This document shows, in pieces, positions 55,893-63,360 of a stretch of DNA of 64,000 bases. Each line of letters starts with the position of its first letter. Within the stretch, counting starts at the first letter, position 1. Source of the DNA: Acinetobacter proteolyticus (GTDB lineage Bacteria > Pseudomonadota > Gammaproteobacteria > Pseudomonadales > Moraxellaceae); assembly GCF_000367945.1 (NCBI RefSeq), contig NZ_KB849179.1, forward strand, positions 248,001 to 312,000, in the 5' to 3' direction. A model generated the notes under the pieces. That model made no database searches. It saw nothing but the letters and a program-made list of their open reading frames with translations, and was not told the origin of the DNA. The position numbers and the translations under genes are program-made.

Positions 55893-57203
55893 ATGGATGC
55901 AAAGCATATTGCAATAAATGCTCGTAAACAGCAAGCAACTCCACGCGGTGTCGGAGTGATGTGCCAATGGTATGCCGAACGTGCGAGCAATGCGACTTTG
56001 TGGGATACGGAAGGAAACGAATATATTGATTTTGCAGGTGGAATTGCGGTTTTAAATACGGGACATCGTCATCCAAAAGTCATCGCAGCAGTTGCTGAAC
56101 AACTGAATAAATTTACCCATACGGCGTATCAAATTGTACCGTATGAAAGCTATGTGTCCTTAGCCGAGCGGATCAATGATCGTGCACCGATTGAAGGTGC
56201 TGCGAAAACAGCATTTTTTACCACAGGTGCAGAAGCCGTTGAGAATGCAGTGAAGATTGCACGTGCTGCAACGGGTCGTCATGGCATTATCACCTTTGGT
56301 GGCGGTTTCCACGGTCGTACTTTTATGACCATGGCCATGACAGGCAAAACAGCACCTTATAAACGTGACTTTGGTGTGATGACCGCAGGCGTATTCCATG
56401 CCCGTTATCCAGTGGCATCTAAAGGAATCTCTGTGAAGGATGCTTTGATTAGTCTGGAAGAAATTTTTAGTGAAGATATTGCAGCGCATGATGTAGCTGC
56501 AATTGTGCTAGAGCCTGTACAAGGTGAAGGCGGATTTAATGTTGCACCGGTTGAGTTTATGCAACAGCTGCGCAAGATTTGTGATGAGCACGGCATTCTT
56601 TTAATTGCAGATGAAGTCCAAACCGGTTTTGCCCGCACTGGCCAATTGTTTGCGATGCAACATTATCCAGTCAAAGCAGATTTGATTACCATGGCAAAAA
56701 GCTTGGGTGGTGGTTTTCCACTGTCGGGTGTGGTTGGTCGTGCTGAGGTGATGGATGCACCGAATCCAGGCGGTTTAGGCGGCACTTATGCGGGTAATCC
56801 GCTTGCGATTGCTGCGGCGAATGCCGTGATTGATGTGATTGAAGATGAACAGCTGTGTCAGCGGGCTAATACGCTGGGTGACGAGTTAGTGAGTATGCTC
56901 AAAGCGGCACAAAAGTATTCAAACGATATTATTGATATTCGTGCATTGGGTTCAATGGTGGCGGTTGAGTTTGGTGATCATGTCACGGGTCAACAGAAAC
57001 CAGAAGTGGCGAAAGCCATTCAGCAATATGCGATGGATCAGGGCTTATTGCTTTTAACCTGTGGTAAGCATGGTAATGTGATTCGTTTCTTATACCCATT
57101 GACGATTCCTGTGGTTCAGTTCAATCAGGCACTGGTGATTATTCAAGATGCAATTGCAGCGCAACAGCCTGCACTACAAAAGCTCGCAGGAGCTGAAGCA
57201 TGA
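55893..57203 (+). CDS. gabT: 4-aminobutyrate aminotransferase
   Basis: Class III PLP transaminase of 436 aa. ATPRGVGVMCQWYAERASNA, FTTGAEAVENAVKIARAATG, ADEVQTGFARTGQLF and the Schiff-base Lys in LITMAKSLGGGFPLSGVVG match GabT proteins. It converts GABA and 2-oxoglutarate to succinate semialdehyde and glutamate. ATG 55893 is chosen because AGAGG lies upstream; the longer frame from 55851 crosses the promoter. Its stop overlaps the gabD ATG by four bases. Confidence 0.93.
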   Translation: MDAKHIAINARKQQATPRGVGVMCQWYAERASNATLWDTEGNEYIDFAGGIAVLNTGHRHPKVIAAVAEQLNKFTHTAYQIVPYESYVSLAERINDRAPIEGAAKTAFFTTGAEAVENAVKIARAATGRHGIITFGGGFHGRTFMTMAMTGKTAPYKRDFGVMTAGVFHARYPVASKGISVKDALISLEEIFSEDIAAHDVAAIVLEPVQGEGGFNVAPVEFMQQLRKICDEHGILLIADEVQTGFARTGQLFAMQHYPVKADLITMAKSLGGGFPLSGVVGRAEVMDAPNPGGLGGTYAGNPLAIAAANAVIDVIEDEQLCQRANTLGDELVSMLKAAQKYSNDIIDIRALGSMVAVEFGDHVTGQQKPEVAKAIQQYAMDQGLLLLTCGKHGNVIRFLYPLTIPVVQFNQALVIIQDAIAAQQPALQKLAGAEA

Positions 57204-58648
57204 TTGATCTTGAATTACAGACTTTACTAAAGCATCCAGATATTTGTTTTGATGCAGCTCCAGCCGACGACTATTTTGTGGTGGATGATGCAGCGACAGG
57301 ACAGGCTTTGGCTTGGGTCAAAGCATCTGACCAAGCCGAAGTTGAAGCCGCGATTGCGCGTTCAGCCATCGCTCAGGCTCAATGGCAGCAGCAAACTGCT
57401 TTGGTACGTGCTGATATTTTACTGGCGTGGTATCAGTTGATTTTGCAACAACGTGAAGCTTTGGCGCAAATCTTAACCGCAGAACAAGGAAAATCACTGG
57501 CAGAAGCACGTGGAGAAATTGCTTATGCAGCCTCGTTCATCCGTTGGTTTGCAGAACAGGCGCGTCGTGTCGATGGTTCCGTGTTAACACCTGTTCAATC
57601 GCAACAGCGTTTGATTGTACTTAAGCAAGCAATTGGGGTTACCGCAGCGATTACGCCATGGAATTTCCCAGCAGCGATGATCACCCGAAAAATTGCACCT
57701 GCTTTGGCTGCGGGGTGTTCGATGTTGGTCAAACCAGCGGAACAGACCCCATTAACCGCTTATGCCTTAGCGGTACTGGCAGAGCAGGCAGGTTTACCTG
57801 CTGATCTATTTATTTTGATCAGTGGTGATGCGGTAGCTGTCGGACAAACTTTATGTGCAAGTGATACGGTGCGTAAACTCAGCTTTACCGGTTCAACCGA
57901 TGTTGGTCGTATTCTGATGAAACAATGTGCGCCAACCATCAAAAAGCTTTCTTTAGAGCTAGGTGGCAATGCACCTGTGATTATTTTTGATGATGCAGAT
58001 GTTGAGCGCGCGGTACAGGGCATTATGGTCAGTAAGTTCCGTAACAGTGGACAAACCTGTGTCTGTGCCAACCGGATCTATGTTCAGGCCGGGATTTATG
58101 ATGCGATTTGTGAGCGCTTAAAAATCGCCGTTGAACAGCAACTTCGTGTCGGTGATGGACGTGATGAAGGGGTAACACAGGGGCCATTGATTGACCAAGA
58201 TGCAGTTGAAAAAGTGCAATCGCATATTGCCGATGCGGTCAGTCAAGGTGCTTCGATTGTTGTCGGTGGTCAACCACATGCATTAGGGAAGACTTTCTTT
58301 GAACCGACCATCCTAAGAGATGTCACTCAACAGATGAAAGTTGCCAAAGAAGAAACCTTTGGTCCATTAGCGCCATTATTTCGTTTCAATGATGAAGCTG
58401 AAGCGGTTGCGATGGCCAACGATACGGAGTTTGGCTTGGCGAGTTATATTTTTACCAAAGACATGGCACGCCAATGGCGTGTAGGCGAAGCACTGCAATA
58501 TGGTATGGTCGGTGTGAATACAGGACTGATTTCCAATGAGGTCGCACCTTTTGGTGGAATTAAACAGTCTGGTTTAGGTCGTGAAGGTTCGCAATTTGGA
58601 ATTGAGGAATATCTGGAACTGAAATATATGTGTGTCGATATTTCTTGA
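57200..58648 (+). CDS. gabD: Succinate-semialdehyde dehydrogenase
   Basis: 482-aa aldehyde dehydrogenase. GVTAAITPWNFPAAMITRKI, LSLELGGNAPVIIFDDADVE and the active-site Cys in NSGQTCVCANRIYVQAG are typical of NAD(P)-dependent GabD, and FGGIKQSGLGREGSQFGIEE closes the family pattern. It oxidises the GabT product to succinate for the TCA cycle. It is translationally coupled to gabT (ATGA overlap). Confidence 0.94.
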   Translation: MIDLELQTLLKHPDICFDAAPADDYFVVDDAATGQALAWVKASDQAEVEAAIARSAIAQAQWQQQTALVRADILLAWYQLILQQREALAQILTAEQGKSLAEARGEIAYAASFIRWFAEQARRVDGSVLTPVQSQQRLIVLKQAIGVTAAITPWNFPAAMITRKIAPALAAGCSMLVKPAEQTPLTAYALAVLAEQAGLPADLFILISGDAVAVGQTLCASDTVRKLSFTGSTDVGRILMKQCAPTIKKLSLELGGNAPVIIFDDADVERAVQGIMVSKFRNSGQTCVCANRIYVQAGIYDAICERLKIAVEQQLRVGDGRDEGVTQGPLIDQDAVEKVQSHIADAVSQGASIVVGGQPHALGKTFFEPTILRDVTQQMKVAKEETFGPLAPLFRFNDEAEAVAMANDTEFGLASYIFTKDMARQWRVGEALQYGMVGVNTGLISNEVAPFGGIKQSGLGREGSQFGIEEYLELKYMCVDIS

Positions 58649-58663
58649 TTTAAAACGGTTGAT

Positions 58664-58735
58664 GGTCTGAACGAGCGTACTCCTTTCTTCAGATCTTTTT
58701 ATCCATTCAAGCACTTCAAACATGAGGTGCTTTTT
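58664..58735 (+). terminator. Terminator(s) after gabTD
   Basis: Two hairpins follow gabD. The first is GGTCTGAA at 58664-58671 with TTCAGATC at 58688-58695, then TTTTT. The second is AAGCACTTC at 58709-58717 with GAGGTGCTT at 58724-58732, then TTT. The second is the stronger. The gabTD unit therefore ends here and the next gene needs its own promoter. Confidence 0.75.
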
Positions 58736-58795
58736 GCATTGAAAATGCGGGGTAATTTTTTGAGATCCATTGCATCTCGATTTTCATGTTTATTT

Positions 58796-58836
58796 AAATG
58801 GTACCTATGTTTTCAATCAAATTGGTTCTCGGTTTT
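58796..58836 (+). promoter_or_regulatory. GabR-like direct repeat pair upstream of the amidohydrolase
   Basis: AAATGGTACCT with TGG at 58799 and AAATTGGTTCTCGG with TGG at 58823 lie 24 bases apart, as in the gabR/gabT region. GACAATGAAA (58851) and TAATGGAATA (58881) follow at the same distances as in the copy at 60.7 kb, so the whole promoter block is shared. Confidence 0.6.
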
Positions 58837-58898
58837 GTTGAAAAATCACAGACAATGAAAAGTGCAAAAATAAATATGGATAATGGAATAACGGACTT

Positions 58899-60614
58899 AT
58901 GAAAAAGAAATTATGCTTAGGACTTAGCGTTTGTCTGATGACCTTCGGGACTCAGGCACAAACCCCACAAGCGGACATCATTGTGATGAATGCAGATATC
59001 CGAACTTCAAATCCAGCCAAACCGAAAGCACAAGCATTTGCAATTAAAGATGGCAAGTTTCTGGCTGTTGGTAATAATGCCTTTATTCAAAATATGGCAA
59101 GCCCAAAAACACAGGTGATTGATGCCCAAGGTAAAACAGTCCTTCCAGGGTTAACCGATGCCCACACCCATCTGTTAGGCGGTCTGGAACTTTGGGAAGG
59201 CGTGGATCTGTTTGGGATCACCGATCGGCAAGAATGGTTTAAATTGATTGCCAAACGCGACAAAGAGTTACCGAAAGATGCATGGTTGGTTGGTGGTCGT
59301 TGGGATGTCAGTGCAATGAAGGACACCCGTATGCCAACGCGTCAGGAGCTGGATGCAATTGTGCCTGATCGACCTGTAGTGTTACAGGATATTGATTATC
59401 ATACCGTGTGGGTGAACAGCAAGGCGATGCAATTGCTGGGAATCGATAAAAATACCAAAGCACCAGAAGGGGGGGAGATTGTTAAAGATCCACAAACAGG
59501 TGAGCCGACAGGAATTTTTAAAGAAACGGCAGCCAATCAACTGATCTTAGCCAGCCCGCAATATACAAAAGCATTACTCTCAGGCAAAGCAGCAATCCCA
59601 GTGGTTGAAAAAATCGTTGCTCATTTTAACAGCCTGGGAATCACCTCGGTACATGATATGTGGGCTGAACTCGCTACGGTATATCCCGCTTTGCTTGAGT
59701 CACAGAAACAGTTACCGATGCGTATTCGTTTTGGATTAATGGCAGGTGAAGATCAGGCAACACTGGCACAGCTACAAAGCTATGCCAAACAACGCGATCA
59801 ACTCAATCAACGTTTTATCCAAAAAGAGCAGCAATGGCAGAAAGGACCGCAGTTCCGTTTTGGCTATATGAAGTATTTTGTTGATGGTACGCTGATGAGC
59901 TATACCGCTGCACTGAATGAACCTTATGCCGATCGACACCATTTCAACATTGAACCCATTACCTCACAGCCAAAATTGAATGACATCGTGAAAAATGCCA
60001 ACGACGTGGGCTTTCCTGTGGCGATCCATGCCATCGGTGACAAAAGTGTGGATATGGCATTGAATGCGATTGAAAACAGTCCGAAACACCGTCAACTGAT
60101 CAATCGGATTGAGCATATTGAAGTTACCACTAAAACGGCAATCCCTCGCTTTGCTGAATTAGGGGTTGTTGCTTCCATGCAGCCAGACCATGCCATTGCT
60201 GGTAATTATCAGGAGTCGCGTCTCGGTGAAGCACGAATGCCGTATAGCTATGCTTGGCAGTCGTTATTGAGTAGTGGTGCGTCGATGGTGTTGGGCAGCG
60301 ACTGGCCAACGGCCCCTGAAAATCCAATGCTACAGTTGAGTGATGTCGTGTTCCGTGAATATAACGGCAAGACCCGTTATAGCGATAATGCCTTGAGTTT
60401 GGATGAAGCCTTGTATGCCTATACCCAAGCACCCGCCAATGTCGCAGGCTGGGGCAATGAAATTGGCAGTATTAGTGTAGGAAAATGGGCGGATTTTGTG
60501 GTTTTACAAGGGGCTTTCCAAACGCCATTAAATAAAGACATTAAGGATTGGAAAGTGGCTCAAACTTGGTTTGCAGGTGAAAAAGTTTATGACGGTAAGC
60601 TGAACAGTAAATAA
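58899..60614 (+). CDS. Exported amidohydrolase (YtcJ-like)
   Basis: 571 aa with a signal peptide ending near GTQAQ, so probably periplasmic. The metal-dependent TIM-barrel amidohydrolase core shows GLTDAHTHLLGGLELW (metal His pair), FRFGYMKYFVDGTL, PVAIHAIGDKSVDMALNAIE (His) and MVLGSDWPTAPENP (Asp), followed by VGKWADFVVLQ of the beta-sandwich. YtcJ-type enzymes act on amides or formamide-like bonds; the actual substrate is not known. It has its own GabR-like promoter and a strong terminator. Confidence 0.85.
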   Translation: MKKKLCLGLSVCLMTFGTQAQTPQADIIVMNADIRTSNPAKPKAQAFAIKDGKFLAVGNNAFIQNMASPKTQVIDAQGKTVLPGLTDAHTHLLGGLELWEGVDLFGITDRQEWFKLIAKRDKELPKDAWLVGGRWDVSAMKDTRMPTRQELDAIVPDRPVVLQDIDYHTVWVNSKAMQLLGIDKNTKAPEGGEIVKDPQTGEPTGIFKETAANQLILASPQYTKALLSGKAAIPVVEKIVAHFNSLGITSVHDMWAELATVYPALLESQKQLPMRIRFGLMAGEDQATLAQLQSYAKQRDQLNQRFIQKEQQWQKGPQFRFGYMKYFVDGTLMSYTAALNEPYADRHHFNIEPITSQPKLNDIVKNANDVGFPVAIHAIGDKSVDMALNAIENSPKHRQLINRIEHIEVTTKTAIPRFAELGVVASMQPDHAIAGNYQESRLGEARMPYSYAWQSLLSSGASMVLGSDWPTAPENPMLQLSDVVFREYNGKTRYSDNALSLDEALYAYTQAPANVAGWGNEIGSISVGKWADFVVLQGAFQTPLNKDIKDWKVAQTWFAGEKVYDGKLNSK

Positions 60615-60629
60615 TAAATTGAGTGAAAT

Positions 60630-60656
60630 AAAAAAGCCTGCGGGCTTTTTTTATTT
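60630..60656 (+). terminator. Rho-independent terminator after the amidohydrolase
   Basis: AAAAAGCC at 60631-60638 pairs with GGCTTTTT at 60643-60650 around a four-base loop and is followed by a long T-rich run. Confidence 0.85.
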
Positions 60657-60705
60657 TTTGCGACTTTATTTTAAATCATGATTAAACGCATTTTGCTTAA
60701 AAAAT

Positions 60706-60746
60706 AAATGGTTCCTATATTTTTATTTAAATTGGTTCTCGGTTTT
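60706..60746 (+). promoter_or_regulatory. GabR-like direct repeat pair upstream of the TorF-like gene
   Basis: AAATGGTTCCT with TGG at 60709 and AAATTGGTTCTCGG with TGG at 60733 are 24 bases apart. GACAATGAAA at 60761 and TAATGGAATA at 60791 are at the same offsets (+52 and +82 from the first TGG) as in the promoter of the preceding gene. Confidence 0.6.
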
Positions 60747-60805
60747 ATTTCAAAATTAAAGACAATGAAAATTCAAGAATAATCATGTACTAATGGAATA
60801 AGTGA

Positions 60806-61561
60806 ATGATAAAAAATACAGTGCTGCTAGGGATTTTCACATCAGCAATATTTTCAACAATCAATGTGCAAGCCGCAGAAACGAAAGCATTTAAAGATCA
60901 GTTTGCTGTGAGTGGTTCGCTGGCATTTCTAACGGAATACTACTGGCGCGGCACAACCCAGACGCAGGGTAAGCCTGCCGTTCAGGGGACCTTAAGAGCA
61001 GATCATGATTCAGGTTTATACGCACAGCTTTTTGCCTCGAATATACAACTCGATATCGGTAGCAGTGTCGAGTTCGACTATTACCTTGGCTATGATTACC
61101 AATTCAATGATCACTTAAAGTTGAATCTACAATATTTGGATGTCAATTACCCCGGTGAAGATAAAACCTTACCACGGGTCGACTTTGAGGAGTATTCAAT
61201 TGGGTTGTTTGCATCAGGGCTATTGAATCAACAAGATCAACTGAATCTCTCATTTTATTATTCACCAGACTACACTCTAGAAACAGGGAAGATGCTGCGT
61301 TATGAGGTCGGTTATCGCTATCCTGTCGCTGACAAATGGCATGCTTATGCACAGGCTGCCTATAACCAGTTCTCAAGTAACGAGGCCTATGAATTATTGT
61401 GGGCAACTGATGAAAAGAAACATTTTTATGATTATAAAATAGGTGTCGATTTTAACTATCAGGATTTTATTTTTGATCTGTATTATGCCGATGGTAATGT
61501 GAATAAGGCCTTGAAAAATGCCGATTCAACTGTGGTGTTTAGCTTGACCAGAACATTCTAA
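60806..61561 (+). CDS. TorF-like putative porin (Gcw_chp family), second copy
   Basis: 251-aa outer membrane barrel with a signal peptide ending near VQA. AVSGSLAFLTEYYWRGTTQT and HDSGLYAQLFASNIQL match the family and the paralogue at 17795-18574, and the C-terminal strand VVFSLTRTF is nearly the same as there. It is likely to let the substrate of the neighbouring enzymes cross the outer membrane. Own GabR-like promoter; ATG 60806 follows a GGAATAAGTGA leader. Confidence 0.8.
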   Translation: MIKNTVLLGIFTSAIFSTINVQAAETKAFKDQFAVSGSLAFLTEYYWRGTTQTQGKPAVQGTLRADHDSGLYAQLFASNIQLDIGSSVEFDYYLGYDYQFNDHLKLNLQYLDVNYPGEDKTLPRVDFEEYSIGLFASGLLNQQDQLNLSFYYSPDYTLETGKMLRYEVGYRYPVADKWHAYAQAAYNQFSSNEAYELLWATDEKKHFYDYKIGVDFNYQDFIFDLYYADGNVNKALKNADSTVVFSLTRTF

Positions 61562-62024
61562 TTGATCATTTTGCAATTTGTAAAATCTGCTCCTGTAAAA
61601 TAAACAGCCTTAGGTCCAATATTTTGAAAATATAGATGAACTCATCTTATTTTTCAGCGTAGGCCTGAGGCTTTTTTATTATGATGAGAAGAGAAAATAA
61701 TAAAGCCATCGTCATATTTTTCGTCCATTAGGATCAACATGTTTTACCTATAAAACAGAAAAATAAGGGTAGGAGCCAATTCAAATTTAAAGCTGATTTA
61801 CAGTGGTTTAATAATAGGCATTTGATCACTTGAAAAAATATAATTTTATTCATTTTTATAGGGATTATTTTATTGAAAAATAATGTTTTTTTACGTTCTG
61901 TTCGATAACAACGAAATTGGTTCCTAAAAGAGTGGTGAAATTGGTACTCGTCTTTTCTTGAATTATTTATCAAAGTGGATGCTAAGGCGACTCTAAAGAT
62001 ATTTAAAAAGGGATGTGCAAGACA
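61562..62024. other. Intergenic region with terminator-like hairpin and GabR-like promoter
   Basis: About 460 bases with no believable gene. The left part has AGCCTTAGG (61606) pairing with CCTGAGGCT (61664-61672) followed by six T, a possible terminator with a long loop. The middle is very AT-rich and featureless to me. The right part carries the direct repeats at 61914-61956 and the leader of the M20 gene with AAGGGA at about 62008. Confidence 0.6.
61914..61956 (+). promoter_or_regulatory. GabR-like direct repeat pair upstream of the M20 hydrolase
   Basis: AAATTGGTTCCT with TGG at 61918 and AAATTGGTACTCGTCTTTT with TGG at 61942 again show 24-base spacing. The second half matches the central repeat of the gabR/gabT operator (GTGGCTCTCGTCT). 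Confidence 0.6.
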
Positions 62025-63284
62025 ATGAGAGTGAATGCAGAGCGATTATGGCAAATGCTCATGGAAATGGCAAAAATTGGTGCAACTGATAAGGGCGGCA
62101 ATACCCGTTTAGCACTCAGCGATGAAGATATTGCAGGTCGAGCTTTATTGTTGGAGTGGGCGGACAGAATTGATCTTTCTGTACATTACGATGAAGTCGG
62201 AAATTTAATCTTACGTCGTTCTGGTCAAAATGATACTGCCTTGCCGATTGTGATGGGAAGTCATTTAGATACTCAACCCAAGGGTGGCCGCTTTGATGGA
62301 ATTTATGGTGTGCTGGCTGGCATGGAAGTTTTGCAGCGTTTGGCCGAAGAGAAAATCACCACCACTCATCCGCTTGAACTTGTGGTTTGGATGAATGAAG
62401 AAGGTGCTCGTTTTACTCCAGCGATGATGGGTTCTGCGGCTTTTGCGGGTGTCATTCCTAAACAACAAATTTATGACAGCACAGATAAACAAGGTGTTTC
62501 CGTTTTTGCGGAACTGGTGCGTACTGGACAACTTGGCAATTACCCATTGGCTCGTCCATTCCAAGCCTATTACGAAGCGCATATCGAGCAAGGCCCTGTA
62601 CTGGAAAAAAACGAGATTTCGATTGGTGTGGTGACAGGTGGACAAGCGATTCTCTGGTTGGATATTGAAACCAAAGGTCGAGCAGCACACGCAGGCACCA
62701 CGCCAATGAGTATGCGTAAAGACACCATGGTCGGTACGGCTGAAATGATTGTGGCTTTAGAGCAATGCATTTTGGAACAATTTCCAGAAGGTTTAGTGAC
62801 CTTTGGTGAAATGCAGGTCGCGAATTCGTCACGTAATACCATTCCTGGTCAAATCCAGTGGACCATTGACTTACGTAATCCTGATGATTCAGAACTAAAA
62901 GCGATGGAACAAGCAACGCATAAACTGTTGCATTCATTGGCTGCACAACGAGATTTAGAGATCAGCATTTCACAACATTGGTTAAGCCCAGCGACCTATT
63001 TTGATCGCGCTTGTGTGGCAACCGTACAAGATGCTGTAGACAGTTTGGGATATAGCAATCAGACCATCGTCAGCGGTGCAGGCCACGATGCAATCAATAT
63101 TGCCAAACACTGCCCAACCACCATGATTTTTATTCCATGTATCAATGGGCTGAGCCATAACGAAGCAGAAGACATCTATGCGAATGATGCGGCACAAGGT
63201 GCCGATGTGCTACTCAATGCCATTCTAAATTATGACAGAAACTATGCTGCGCAAGATTCATCAGCGCATGCAGCAACCATTTAA
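62025..63284 (+). CDS. M20-family amidase / N-carbamoyl-amino acid hydrolase
   Basis: 419-aa zinc-dependent hydrolase of the allantoate amidohydrolase, beta-ureidopropionase and L-carbamoylase group. Metal and catalytic residues are seen in MGSHLDTQPKGGRFDGIYGV, WMNEEGARFTPAMMGSAAF, YEAHIEQGPVLE, GRAAHAGTTPMSMRKD and SGAGHDAINIAK. It would release an amino acid from an N-carbamoyl or similar substrate. The substrate is unknown; N-carbamoyl-beta-alanine or N-carbamoyl-GABA would fit the neighbours. ATG 62025 is chosen with AAGGGA about 11 bases upstream; ATG 62013 overlaps that site. Confidence 0.87.
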   Translation: MRVNAERLWQMLMEMAKIGATDKGGNTRLALSDEDIAGRALLLEWADRIDLSVHYDEVGNLILRRSGQNDTALPIVMGSHLDTQPKGGRFDGIYGVLAGMEVLQRLAEEKITTTHPLELVVWMNEEGARFTPAMMGSAAFAGVIPKQQIYDSTDKQGVSVFAELVRTGQLGNYPLARPFQAYYEAHIEQGPVLEKNEISIGVVTGGQAILWLDIETKGRAAHAGTTPMSMRKDTMVGTAEMIVALEQCILEQFPEGLVTFGEMQVANSSRNTIPGQIQWTIDLRNPDDSELKAMEQATHKLLHSLAAQRDLEISISQHWLSPATYFDRACVATVQDAVDSLGYSNQTIVSGAGHDAINIAKHCPTTMIFIPCINGLSHNEAEDIYANDAAQGADVLLNAILNYDRNYAAQDSSAHAATI

Positions 63285-63360
63285 CGATTAAAGCCAAGAG
63301 CGAAATGTAGGAAATGCAGACTTCTAAAAGAAGTACTGCAAATATTGAGGACGGACAACG

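Noticed and set aside
58796..60746. Repeated promoter words as ends of a composite mobile element around the amidohydrolase
   Set aside because: The repeats are in direct orientation upstream of genes, with matching offsets to promoter elements and further copies at gabR and the M20 gene, which fits regulation better.
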